DNA from: Anaerolineales bacterium | GTDB taxonomy: Bacteria > Chloroflexota > Anaerolineae > Anaerolineales > UBA6663 | NCBI GenBank assembly: GCA_016789175.1 | Contig: JAEURK010000272.1 | Coordinates: 1 to 39,192 of the forward strand | Reading direction: 5' to 3' | DNA length: 39,192 nucleotides | Shown: positions 23,401 to 30,301 of the stretch, piece after piece | How positions within the stretch are numbered: position 1 is the first letter of the stretch | Layout of the letters: every line of letters begins with the position of its first letter | Notes under the pieces: model-generated | Seen by the model: the letters and a program-made list of their open reading frames with translations, nothing else | What the model was told of the DNA's origin: nothing | Database searches by the model: none | Made by a program: the position numbers and the translations under genes

Positions 23401-26226
23401 GACGAACACGGTCTTGCCGCGCCCCGACTGGCCGAGCACGACAGTCGGCTCGGAGGCGTCGAGGGTCAGCAGGCGCTGCTCGGCGCGGTAAGGGTTGTCG
23501 ATCAGGCCGATGTCGACCCGCAGTGGGCGCGGGTTCTTCCAGTCGTAGGGCGCCCAGAGCGGTTTCTCGTCGGCGTTGTCAAGCCACTCCTTGATCGTCG
23601 GGTTGACCGTCAGCTTGCGGCCGGGCTCGAGCGCGCGTTCGGTGTTGAGGTAGCGGGCGTCGACCGGCTCGCTCAGCGAGAGGTCGTTGGGCAGCGGGTT
23701 CGGCCAGGGCTTGGTCTGCACCGGCACGCCGTCGCGCTTGGCGCGCAGGGCCGCGATGCCCACGATCCAGTCGACCAGGGTGGTCGGCACGTCGCCGGGC
23801 TTCATGCCCAGCGCCTCGGCCACTTCTTGCGGCGAATACAGCGGCGCGTCGGGCCCTTGTTGCGACAGGATCGAGGGCTGCTCGTCGAGCCAGATCACGT
23901 CGGGCAAGGTCTGGGTGCGGTCGTCGGTGTAGTCGCCGCCGGCCCGCGCGACCTGGACGGCGCTGAGGATGTCGTTGCCGACCTGGATGTAGCCGCGGCC
24001 GCCGAGGTTGGGCAGGAAGGCGGCGTCGGGCCGGCCGAGCAGTTCCTTTGAGTCTTCAGAGGTCTCGACGCGCAGACAGATGCGAAACTTCATGTTGGCG
24101 CGCATCTGGTCCGACACCACGCCGGCCGGGCGCTGCGTGGCCAGGATGAGCGAGACGCCGAAGGCGCGGCCGAGCCGTGTGATCGACTCGAACTGAGCGC
24201 GGTAGTCCGGGTTCTGCGTGATCATCTCCGCGAACTCGTCGACCACGATGAACAGATGCGGGAAGGTCTTGGGCAGGTCGTCGTCGGGGCCGAGCCGGGG
24301 CGCGATCTTGGCGCGGTAGTCGACCAGGTCCTTGGCGTTGGCGCGCGCCAGCAGGGTGGAGCGATCCTCCATCACGGCCTGGATCGCGACGAACATGCGC
24401 TCGACGGCGTTGGCCTCGAGGTTGGTCAGGATGTCGACGACGTGTGGCAGTTTCTTGAACGGCTCGAAGGCGGCGCCGCCTTTGAAGTCGACCAGCACAA
24501 AGTTGACGATGCGCGGGTCGTACTTGATCGCCATGCCCGCGATCATGGTCAGCAGCAGCTCGGATTTGCCGGAGCCGGTGGTGCCCGCGATCATGCCGTG
24601 GACGCCGTCGCCGCCTTCCTTGGCCGAGAAGATCAGATGGCGCACCTCGCGGCTCGAGACCATGCCGATCGGGGTGCTCAGCCACTCCTGGTTCTTGGGC
24701 ACCAGGCTGTGCTTCCAGTTCTCCGGCAGCTGGATCTTGTCGGCGGTGTTGATGCGCTTGCCGCGCAGCACCGTCTCCATCTGGAGCAGGTCGACCGAGC
24801 GCGGCAGGTCGGAGCCGAACGGGCGTTGCAACTCGAGCCGGCGGATGCGGGCCGCGAACTGCTGGCGCGCGTCCTGGGCGTTGAGCAGGTCGGCGGTGCC
24901 GAGGTAACGCGCGGCGTTGAAGCCGACCTCGGTGTAGCGGAAAACCGTCTTCTCGCCGACGGCCGCGACCTCGATCATGGCCTGGCACTCGGACGGCACC
25001 TGGGCGGGTGTGTTGGCCAGGAACACGATCGCGGCGCCCAGGGTCGGGCCGTTGCCGTTGATCGTGGCGACCACGGCCTCGGCCGAGACCTCCTTCAGCG
25101 GCGAGGCCTCGGGCATTTCACCCAACAGATCGACAACCACCAGCAGGAAGGGCAGCGAGACGTCGCCGATGTTGGCCTTCTCGTCATCGCTCGTGTCGCG
25201 CAGCCGCACCTGGCGCTGGTCGAGCTCCTTCTTGATGCGCTTCCAGAACGATTGGACCTTGTCGCCCTCGGCCGCGAAGCAGAGTTGGTCGTACTGCTTG
25301 GGCTTGCCGACATCGTCGTCCTCGCCGATGCCGCGTACTGTGGCGTGCGGCAGCCATTCGGCCCACTGCCAGTTGGCCTCGTTGTGCGGGTGTCCGACGA
25401 CGTACAGACGCGTGTCCTGCGCCGAGTGGAAACCGCAAAAGTGCGCGAGCATGGCGCGCGCGTAGTCGGCGGCCTGGGTCGGGTTGGCGCCGAAGATGCC
25501 GAGCGTGTGCTTGGCCGGCAGCATGCCCTCGCCCCCGCCGGGCGGGGCAACCGGGGCGGCTCCGGCATCGGCGCCGGAGGTGGGTGCGGGCGGCGGCGCA
25601 TAGGCCGGGCGCAGCGGGATCGTGATCGGGACGTCGGCCAGCACGAGCGAGTCGGCCGCGAGCTGGGCGGCGTCGCGAGTCAGCGGGCTTTCGTCGGCGT
25701 CGCCGCCGCCGCCCTGCAGCACATACACGACAGTCGAAGGCCGGCTGCCGATGCCGATGCGCACCGCGCCGAAGTCGCGATCGCCGGGGCGACGCTCCCA
25801 CAGGCGTGAGCCGAAGCGGCTGACCTCCTTGCGGGCGGCCACATCCAGCAGGGTGGGGACGTCGGGATAGTTGTGACGGTAGTGCAGGCGCTGGGCATTG
25901 TGCTGCCGGTTCATGTCCTGGCGCAGCTCGACCAGCGTGTCCTTATAGAGCTTTTCCTTGAGTTTATAGGCCTGGCCGGCCTTCCAGGCCGCGTACATGC
26001 TGTACCCGACCGAGGCCAGCATGGCGCCGCCCATGGGCAGGATCAACAGCAGGCTGCCGGTGCCGGAGGCGGCCACAAAGCCCACGATCGTGATCAACGG
26101 CAGGAGCATCTGGATGACGTCCTGGCCGCCGCCGGACGAGCGGCTGGGCGGCCCCGGGATCGGGATCTGGGCGACCGGGAGCTCAGGTTGTACGCGCGGG
26201 GGGCGATCGATGTACTCGATGGGCAT
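17476..26226 (-). CDS. Giant EssC/EccC-like membrane ATPase with seven FtsK/SpoIIIE-type modules
   Basis: 2916 aa. After a Pro-rich start, a hydrophobic double-helix segment (38-82) is followed by an EssC/EccC-type region with RLWERRPGDRDFGAVRIGIG (about 141-160). Seven P-loop modules follow, by Walker A: GTTGSGKS at 548, 1248 and 1916 (A-type), GQSGRGKT or GASGRGKT at 932, 1608 and 2278 (B-type), and GPPVAGKT at 2573. A-type modules have Walker B Asp-Glu (663/664, 1361/1362, 2031/2032); B-type have Asp-Asn (1035/1036, 1714/1715, 2381/2382); the seventh has Asp2680-His. An acidic tail (about 2800-2916) ends the protein. Ordinary EssC/EccC has three modules, so an A-B pair appears to have been triplicated. 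No N-terminal FHA domain is present. Its role is inferred to be the type VII-like secretion motor for WXG proteins; chromosome-translocating FtsK is less likely given the EccC-like N-terminus and context. Confidence 0.92.
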   Translation of the reverse strand: MPIEYIDRPPRVQPELPVAQIPIPGPPSRSSGGGQDVIQMLLPLITIVGFVAASGTGSLLLILPMGGAMLASVGYSMYAAWKAGQAYKLKEKLYKDTLVELRQDMNRQHNAQRLHYRHNYPDVPTLLDVAARKEVSRFGSRLWERRPGDRDFGAVRIGIGSRPSTVVYVLQGGGGDADESPLTRDAAQLAADSLVLADVPITIPLRPAYAPPPAPTSGADAGAAPVAPPGGGEGMLPAKHTLGIFGANPTQAADYARAMLAHFCGFHSAQDTRLYVVGHPHNEANWQWAEWLPHATVRGIGEDDDVGKPKQYDQLCFAAEGDKVQSFWKRIKKELDQRQVRLRDTSDDEKANIGDVSLPFLLVVVDLLGEMPEASPLKEVSAEAVVATINGNGPTLGAAIVFLANTPAQVPSECQAMIEVAAVGEKTVFRYTEVGFNAARYLGTADLLNAQDARQQFAARIRRLELQRPFGSDLPRSVDLLQMETVLRGKRINTADKIQLPENWKHSLVPKNQEWLSTPIGMVSSREVRHLIFSAKEGGDGVHGMIAGTTGSGKSELLLTMIAGMAIKYDPRIVNFVLVDFKGGAAFEPFKKLPHVVDILTNLEANAVERMFVAIQAVMEDRSTLLARANAKDLVDYRAKIAPRLGPDDDLPKTFPHLFIVVDEFAEMITQNPDYRAQFESITRLGRAFGVSLILATQRPAGVVSDQMRANMKFRICLRVETSEDSKELLGRPDAAFLPNLGGRGYIQVGNDILSAVQVARAGGDYTDDRTQTLPDVIWLDEQPSILSQQGPDAPLYSPQEVAEALGMKPGDVPTTLVDWIVGIAALRAKRDGVPVQTKPWPNPLPNDLSLSEPVDARYLNTERALEPGRKLTVNPTIKEWLDNADEKPLWAPYDWKNPRPLRVDIGLIDNPYRAEQRLLTLDASEPTVVLGQSGRGKTVFVKTLLTALAAQRSPDELHMYALDFGRGGLKGIKAIPHLGASIDASETARVDQLLRMLRNFINERQDRLSKYANLAEHNAKNPTNVLPEIVVVIDNFAEFKESYEAQLPELMALIRDGRAFGMYFVITAGTPGEVTNKLFNLLSQRLTFAQSDRMQYAEIVGSGARSFDNVPGRGLISVVVKDNPLPLEFHVGMPGVGESERAGYANADIDPYQLIAGRMERAWLSIGGKRPAAELPRSLSILDMFTLLEGRTMDRIGDLPIAESWRKSMLPENQEWLKSPIGLVSSKEVRTMSFHAQADGVHGMIAGTTGSGKSELLLTMIGAMAIKYDPRIVNFVMVDFKGGAAFEPFKKLPHCVDIATNLQGNAVERIFIAIKAEMDRRAALLARSRVDDLVKYRAKVVPQKRPDLPETFPHLFVVVDEFAEMISTNPEYKAQFESVTRLGRAYGVSLILATQRPAGVVSDQMRANMKFRVCLRVETPEDSKELLKKPDAARLPQIGGRGYIQSGTELLTEVQVARAGGDYTDDKPDPLYPTDEILAALGMSAETKPGLMIDWIVGALAAEAKRQGIPKQFKPWPDPLPERLSLNGPVDATYINEGIAAGDNTVVLCPELKAWADNEEPVALWRPWHFQAPLPLKATFGVVDNPFRAEQRLLTLDLSSDPVAVFGASGRGKTTFVKSLLFSLAAQRSPNELHIYALDFGRGGLKSLRSLPHCGATIDSSQPERVEQLFRLLRGIMTERQDKLQKYASIEDYNLEHQDNPDAMFPAVVVAIDNFAEFKESYEYLLDELTGLIRDGRAFGISYVITASQINDITNKLMNLLTQRVTFTLADTSAYYDVVGRGALSLANLPGRGLIAHEGQPLEFHVAMPTLAHEKDAYSRLAERMEKAWFDIGGKRPAAEIPRSINMLEMYTLILGKKIDRVGQLPIGDNWRKSMLPDNQEWLNAPIGLISSKEIRSMKFSAKADGDGVHGMIAGTTGSGKSELLLTLIGAMAIKYDPRIVNFVLVDFKGGAAFEPFKKLPHCVDIATNLQGNAVERIFIAIKAEMDRRSKALADGRVGDLVDYRKRVVPRLKPDDTLPQTFPHLFVIVDEFAEMIVQNPDYKLQFEQITRLGRAFGVTLILATQRPAGAVSDQMRANMKFRICLRVETADDSKELLKRPDAATLPAIGGRGYVQVGGGQLTEVQVARAGGDYTDDRPDPVYPSEEVLEALGLREDNKPGLMIDWIVGALAAEAKRQGVPKQFKPWPDPLPEQLPLNQPVDAAYIDHGLRGPTVIVNPDVQAWCDNAESKPIWKPFDFGGGVAQPVEISLGVMDNPYLAEQRIFDLDLTGDPLAVCGASGRGKTTFLMTLATALAAKYSPADLHLYVLDFGRGGLKQLRTLPHVAGVVNGGEDERIERFFRVLFSTINDRQQKLAAYDSMADYNAKNPATPMPAVVVLIDNASEFKETYDRFLLDLISLVRDGRAFGVYFVAAGALVTDIPSKLFNVLGQRVTFAQSDAMDYTTIVGRGWTRINDVPGRGLATAMIDGKPQPLEFHTALPVIEDVPGSPFRELFRRMGAAWETIERESPALRARKPRPIEPLASLIDLPTVLGTPVTVPENAIAAPLGINDLDREATVVDLTTKGPNLLVMGPPVAGKTTLLRSFVLALAQKYSPDRLALILVDPSDATRRFYNYGAGEQTLEKLPHVLSAVGTSAELDALVKRMKAEYDEETIGKLRGQSAVFAPQDNTKRTVVLIIDHYDDIESINKTKVFQDLAEIGKGKNLHIVLAGSLNITRTSLDDVRKRAESSRYSIILQDFETVRYMGVRGINASSIKDLPAGRGFAVKSISAALAQFVLPVIDGKNGFSADEQLAGLFNAIRRRHGAARARWSYFSDDLSALNEALGAAAVAGAATSAAPTGAPKAATYDATAYEMGEEAIDIDALLAQQAAAQQAATIVMPTKLNFAEVLVERDEEEAAPGENGATAPEAKKEGS
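20258..20346 (-). repeat. 89-bp segment identical to 22262-22350
   Basis: This stretch in the third A module is identical, base for base, to 22262-22350 in the second, offset 2004 bases, matching the Walker A offset. It covers the codons around CVDIATNLQGNAVERIFIAI. Third positions are also identical, which points to recent duplication or gene conversion. Confidence 0.8.
22262..22350 (-). repeat. 89-bp segment identical to 20258-20346
   Basis: Partner copy in the second A module. The first A module has a clearly diverged version of the same region (around 24380-24450), so the identity is confined to units 2 and 3. Confidence 0.8.
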
Positions 26227-26361
26227 CGGGAGGTGTCTCTGGATCCTGTTGGCCGACCAGCGCAGGCCGCCAATGACGGTGCTCGGCGTTTGTCCGGAGA
26301 ATCCGCTGGAAACGGGCGCTCCGCCGGCCGGCAGCTATGATATTAACGCTCCTCCGGTCCG

Positions 26362-26390
26362 ATTGTGGCATGGGGGGCGGGTGGTGTCAA
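26362..26390 (-). promoter_or_regulatory. Candidate promoter for the EssC-like gene
   Basis: On the minus strand TTGACA (26390-26385) and CACAAT (26367-26362) are separated by 17 bases. The -35 is consensus and the -10 matches four of six. It would give a leader of about 130 bases before the ATG at 26226. The rest of the 284-base region shared with the corA-like gene shows no clear plus-strand promoter. Confidence 0.5.
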
Positions 26391-26510
26391 ATCACGGCTG
26401 AGCGGGTCGGAGACGGCCGACACTTCAAAGCTCGGTCCTTGACGAGAGCGTGTGGTTCATCGACCATAGGGTGGTTTGCCCATACGCCCCATCATCGCCG
26501 TCGACCCAAA

Positions 26511-27506
26511 ATGAGCCGAACATCGCTTCTGACCTACTCCGCGACTGAGACCCATTACGAAGAATTCGCCGACGTGGCCAAGGCACTGGGTCAACTCAGG
26601 CCGAAGCAGGTCAACTGGCTGACGCTGAGCGGTCTCTCCTTGCAGGACGACTTCTCCGCCGTTCAACGCGTGCTGGCGCATTTTGACGTGGATCCGGCCC
26701 TGGCCGAGGCGTTCTTTCGGCCCGAGCAGGCGCCATTCGAGGGCGAACGGCAGGATGGCCTGATCTACGATTACGCCATCCTGCTGTACCGCCCGCACTC
26801 AGGCGCCCATGCGCGAGTCACCGGCAGCCTGATCCTGGGGCCGGATTTTGTGTTGCTGTTCGAAAAGATCCCGTCTGGTGTGTTCGAGCGGGCGCGCCGC
26901 AAGATCCTCGGACGGCAGACGCGCGCGCAACTGCATGGTGCCGACTTCCTGTTTGGAATGCTCATACAGGCCGTCATCGTCAACTATCAAGAGATCCACC
27001 GGGCGTTGGAGGCAAAATTCGAAAAGCTGGAAGACGATGTCATCGGGCACCCGGCCCGCGAAATCGAGTATGACCACGTGCTGAAACTGCGCGAGGAATT
27101 CTCGCCACTGTACAGCTATCTGGTGGACCTCAAGGACTTCGTCAAAGCGATTCGCGAGGATGAGACACATTTCATCAAAGGCGAGGCCAAGCGTCTGTTC
27201 ACGCGCGTTTTGAGCCGCGAGACCGAGGCCTTGCTGGCCGACCAACAGCATCTGCGATCCTGGTTGGCGGAGTTGATCGAGATCCATCGGGCCAATGTCA
27301 ATGAAAGCACCAACCGTGTGATGAAGACCCTGACGGTGATCTCGACGATATTCCTGCCGTTGACGTTTATCGCCGGCGTCTACGGCATGAACTTCATACA
27401 CATGCCGGAGTTGGCCTGGGAATGGGCATACCCGGCCGTGATGGCGTTCATGACGGCCCTGGCTGCCGGAGCCCTGATCTATATGCGCAGCAAGCGCTGG
27501 ATCTAG
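26511..27506 (+). CDS. corA: CorA family divalent metal ion transporter
   Basis: 331 aa from the ATG at 26511; the open frame extends upstream to 26337 but those 58 residues are not CorA-like. The protein has the long alpha-helical cytoplasmic part typical of the family (about 130-265, rich in Glu, Lys and Arg), then two membrane helices at the C-terminus. The signature YGMN (291-294) closes the first helix (TVISTIFLPLTFIAGVYGMN); the second is about 305-325, followed by RSKRW. CorA pentamers carry Mg2+ and sometimes Co2+ or Ni2+. The gene is divergent from the EssC-like gene and convergent with the epimerase gene, with a 12-base gap and no terminator hairpin between. A link to the secretion locus is not evident. 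Confidence 0.93.
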   Translation: MSRTSLLTYSATETHYEEFADVAKALGQLRPKQVNWLTLSGLSLQDDFSAVQRVLAHFDVDPALAEAFFRPEQAPFEGERQDGLIYDYAILLYRPHSGAHARVTGSLILGPDFVLLFEKIPSGVFERARRKILGRQTRAQLHGADFLFGMLIQAVIVNYQEIHRALEAKFEKLEDDVIGHPAREIEYDHVLKLREEFSPLYSYLVDLKDFVKAIREDETHFIKGEAKRLFTRVLSRETEALLADQQHLRSWLAELIEIHRANVNESTNRVMKTLTVISTIFLPLTFIAGVYGMNFIHMPELAWEWAYPAVMAFMTALAAGALIYMRSKRWI

Positions 27507-27518
27507 CCGACGGGAGGT

Positions 27519-28487
27519 TCAGACCGCGACCGCTGTTGGAAGGCGGAGCAGGTCGGGGTGGTTGATGCCCCAGGCGACCGTTTGAGCGAGGCCCTGGGTC
27601 GGCGGCGTGCCCGGCTCGTAACCCAGGACGCGACGGGCCTTGCCGATGTTGGCCCGGGTCTTCGTTTGATCGCCAGGCCGGCTCGGGCGGCGCTCGATCC
27701 GGGCCCGCTTGCCCAGTGTCGCCTCGACGATGTCAATTGCGCGACGGGTCGTGATACAGCCGTCGTTCCCGAGGTTGAAGACCTCGCCGATGCACTCTTC
27801 GAGATGACTCAAGGCCAGCACTAATCCGGAAACAATGTCATCGACGTACGTGTAGCTGCGCACGTGGGCTTCGCTGCCTTCGAACAGAGGGAAGGGTTCA
27901 TCGAACAGGATCGAGCGGATCAGGGTGGGGAAGAGCTTGTCTGGGCGTTCGCGCGGACCATAGACCGAATACAACCGGAAGGAGCAGGTCGGCACTTCAC
28001 GCGACCGCCAGGCCGCCAACGCCAGCTGCTCGGCGGTGAGCTTGGTGACGCCGTAGTGCGACGTCGGGCGCGGCTCGGCGTTTTCGTCGCCCTCAGCGTC
28101 CGCACCGTACACCGACGAGGTCGCGATGTTGATCAGCACCGGCGGGATCCGGACCCGGCTGAGGGCGTCCACGAGCCGATGAGTCGCGATGACGTTATCG
28201 CGCAGGTAAGACTCGAAGGTGCTGGTCGGGGAGATCCCCGGTTGAGCAGCGAGATGGTAAACGACGTCGCAATTCGCGATGGCCTCGGACAGGTCATCGA
28301 CTGCCAGGTCGATCTGGCGCACCGCGACACCCTGCGCTTCGAGCTCACGCACGTTGACGAGCTTGAGGGCCGGCGAGTAGTAAGGCGTGAAACAATCCAG
28401 CCCGCTGACGCAATGCCCCTGCATCGCCAATCGACCCGCGAGATGCGAACCGATGAATCCTGCGGCGCCCGTGACCAGAATACGCAT
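27519..28487 (-). CDS. NAD-dependent nucleotide-sugar epimerase/dehydratase (extended SDR)
   Basis: 322 aa. The N-terminal Rossmann motif is GAAGFIG (7-13); the catalytic residues appear as ATSS (122-125) and Y145-x3-K149. YHLAAQPGISPTST and the RSYTYVDDIV segment are typical of UDP-glucuronate/UDP-glucose 4-epimerases and their relatives. The product is probably a nucleotide sugar for a surface glycan; substrate cannot be read from the sequence. The ATG lies 2 bases after the stop of the glycosyltransferase gene and GGGAGG precedes it, so the two are cotranscribed and probably translationally coupled. Confidence 0.9.
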   Translation of the reverse strand: MRILVTGAAGFIGSHLAGRLAMQGHCVSGLDCFTPYYSPALKLVNVRELEAQGVAVRQIDLAVDDLSEAIANCDVVYHLAAQPGISPTSTFESYLRDNVIATHRLVDALSRVRIPPVLINIATSSVYGADAEGDENAEPRPTSHYGVTKLTAEQLALAAWRSREVPTCSFRLYSVYGPRERPDKLFPTLIRSILFDEPFPLFEGSEAHVRSYTYVDDIVSGLVLALSHLEECIGEVFNLGNDGCITTRRAIDIVEATLGKRARIERRPSRPGDQTKTRANIGKARRVLGYEPGTPPTQGLAQTVAWGINHPDLLRLPTAVAV

Positions 28488-28489
28488 GT

Positions 28490-29827
28490 TTACCCGCCTC
28501 CCGGCTTGGCAAGCTCCGATGCCGCGCCCGACGTGAGTGCCCCATACATAGCGACCAGTTCGTCGATCTCCTCTGCCACGGTCCGCACCGGAGGGACGCC
28601 AGAACCGAGACGGTCGCGCAATCCAGGCTCGGCCAGGAGGCGCCAGATCTGGCGGCTCAGGTCGTCGGCATCTCCAGACTCGAACAACAACCCGTTTTCG
28701 CCGTGTCGAACCAGCTCGGCCATACCACCCAGGCGGGTCGCGATCACGGGCGTTTTGTAGGCGAAGGCCTCGAGGATCGTGTTGGGGCTGTTCTCGTACC
28801 AGAGCGACGGCACCACGATCGCGTCGAGCTCAGGAAAGATCTGGGCCAGGGCGGCGTGGCCGCGGTACGCGCCGGCCAACCGGATGCGCGGATCGTCGGC
28901 CGCCAGCTTCTTCAGCAAGGCCGAATATTTCGGAAAGGGTTCGAGGTCACCGTAGACCGTCACCGAGAGTTTTTGGCCCGCCAGACGCCGCGCAGCCTCG
29001 AGCAGCACATGCACGCCCTTAAGCTCGGCGATCTGGCCCAGATAGCCCAAACGCAGCGTGCCACTCGGGGTCTTGCGCATAAGCTCCGGCGTAAGGTCGG
29101 GGAAGTCGCGACCCTGGCGCGAAAAACGGATCCGATCGGGTGCCACGCCGGCTTCGATGTGGATCGACCGCAGAAACTCAGACGGGCTGATGACGGCTCC
29201 GGCCTGGTTGAGTGAGTCGAGCAAAAACGCGCGCCGGGCCTCGATCCGTTGAATCGGTCCTGTCTGTCGTGCCCAATACCGGCGCATCAGCTCGGGAGCC
29301 ACGCGGGCGGACCATCGATAGCGCCGGCGCTCTTCACCCAGACATTGAGCGCATTCGGCGGTGGCGACGGGCAGCTTCGAAACCGAGCCATCCGGGCGGC
29401 GCAGCGACAGGCGCGGGCACAGAAACCAGAAGTCCGTCAGCGTGACGACGCTGGGGATACCGAGCTCGGCTGCAACGCGCAGAGCGCGGCCGGAGATGAG
29501 ATAGCCGCTGATGACGTGCAGCACATCGGGTTTGAACTCGGCGATCAACAGACGCAGGTGCTCGCCGATCCAGGTGTTGTCGTAGGTCCAGCGGAAGGGA
29601 TCCGGCGCGGCGGCCAGGTTGAACGACAGGCGGCGGACGTCTACCTCGTCATACGTGTCGTCCTGCCAGGTCAGTGGAGCGGTCGGCGGTGCATCGATCT
29701 GCTCGACACAGACCACGCGCACGACATGGCCGCGAGCCAGCAATGCTCGGGCAGTGCGATGAGCCCGCCATTCGGCTCCGCCGGTGTAGCGCGGCGGAAA
29801 GTGATGAACGGCCAAGAGTATGCGCAT
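28490..29827 (-). CDS. Family 4-type (GT-B) glycosyltransferase
   Basis: 445 aa from the ATG at 29827 (MRILLAVHHFPPRYTGG), which has GAGG a few bases upstream; a GTG at 29857 would add ten unrelated residues. The N-terminal half begins with the usual HHFPPRYTGGAE segment of GT4 enzymes. The C-terminal half has LGYLGQIAELKGVHVLLEA, the E-x7-E motif in ENSPNTILEAFA, and GGMAELVRHGENGLLF, where the nucleotide-sugar donor binds. A small Cys-containing insert (ECAQCLGEERRR) lies in the N-terminal half, as seen in some GT4 proteins. It should transfer a sugar to a growing cell-surface glycan. It is paired with the epimerase gene downstream. Confidence 0.92.
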   Translation of the reverse strand: MRILLAVHHFPPRYTGGAEWRAHRTARALLARGHVVRVVCVEQIDAPPTAPLTWQDDTYDEVDVRRLSFNLAAAPDPFRWTYDNTWIGEHLRLLIAEFKPDVLHVISGYLISGRALRVAAELGIPSVVTLTDFWFLCPRLSLRRPDGSVSKLPVATAECAQCLGEERRRYRWSARVAPELMRRYWARQTGPIQRIEARRAFLLDSLNQAGAVISPSEFLRSIHIEAGVAPDRIRFSRQGRDFPDLTPELMRKTPSGTLRLGYLGQIAELKGVHVLLEAARRLAGQKLSVTVYGDLEPFPKYSALLKKLAADDPRIRLAGAYRGHAALAQIFPELDAIVVPSLWYENSPNTILEAFAYKTPVIATRLGGMAELVRHGENGLLFESGDADDLSRQIWRLLAEPGLRDRLGSGVPPVRTVAEEIDELVAMYGALTSGAASELAKPGGG

Positions 29828-30301
29828 GCCAGCCTCACGATCGCAATCAGGCGGCACCCATGAGCGCGGGTGTTTCCCCGCACAGCGAAACGTATTGACT
29901 CAACGATTCAATTGACCGAATTCTGGATCGATGAAACGCCCTGGCTGTTCGGACACCTCACCTTACGACGCAACTGGCCCGATCCGACATAGGCCGGAAG
30001 GTCTATTTTTCTAGACAATTCCGGTAAGGGTCGTAACTGTTACGACACTGTCGCGTCCAAGCGAAACGCGAAGCCGCCCAAGTGATGCGGTTTTCGCCGT
30101 TTCGCCTGGATGCGACGCTGTCTGGCTGCTCAAGGCTGCCGGGAGGAGAAAGGCAAGGACGGGTCTGACATGGGTCAGGTTCGGCGTACAGTCTCGTCAC
30201 ACCGTCTTTAGCCCCCGTTATGTCATGTGGTTGATCGGTCATCCAAAGCGCGAACAGCCCGCGGAGCGATCGGCGTGTTCGTATCCATGAGCGGGCGTGG
30301 G
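29828..30301. other. 474-base non-coding gap with dyads
   Basis: No convincing gene lies here between the flippase and glycosyltransferase genes. It is more A/T-rich in part (29890-30045) than its surroundings. It holds an 8-bp perfect dyad GTCGTAACtGTTACGAC (30030-30046), a possible operator, overlapping the start of a longer imperfect inverted repeat. The glycosyltransferase promoter should be here but no good -35/-10 pair was found. Confidence 0.6.
30044..30122. repeat. Long imperfect inverted repeat
   Basis: The left arm (from 30044, GACACTGTCGCGTCCAAGCG) and the right arm (ending 30122) are complementary over about 38 bases, with a few mismatches and single-base bulges. Inner parts are GCGAAGCCGC and GCGGTTTTCGC. 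It could be a terminator or processing hairpin for the flippase transcript, a small RNA, or a decayed mobile-element end. Confidence 0.6.

Larger units (their letters stand above)
18600..24670 (-). repeat. Triplicated A-B ATPase units inside the EssC-like gene
   Basis: The A-type Walker A codons begin at 24588, 22488 and 20484, giving unit lengths of 2100 and 2004 bases. The first unit is longer because of about 32 extra residues after its A module. The second and third units resemble each other more than either resembles the first, as in the linker DWIVGALAAEAKRQG shared by units 2 and 3. Edges are approximate. Confidence 0.85.

Noticed and set aside
26337..26510. N-terminal extension of the CorA protein by 58 residues
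   Set aside because: The residues are unlike CorA and overlap the likely EssC promoter region; the ATG at 26511 gives normal family length.
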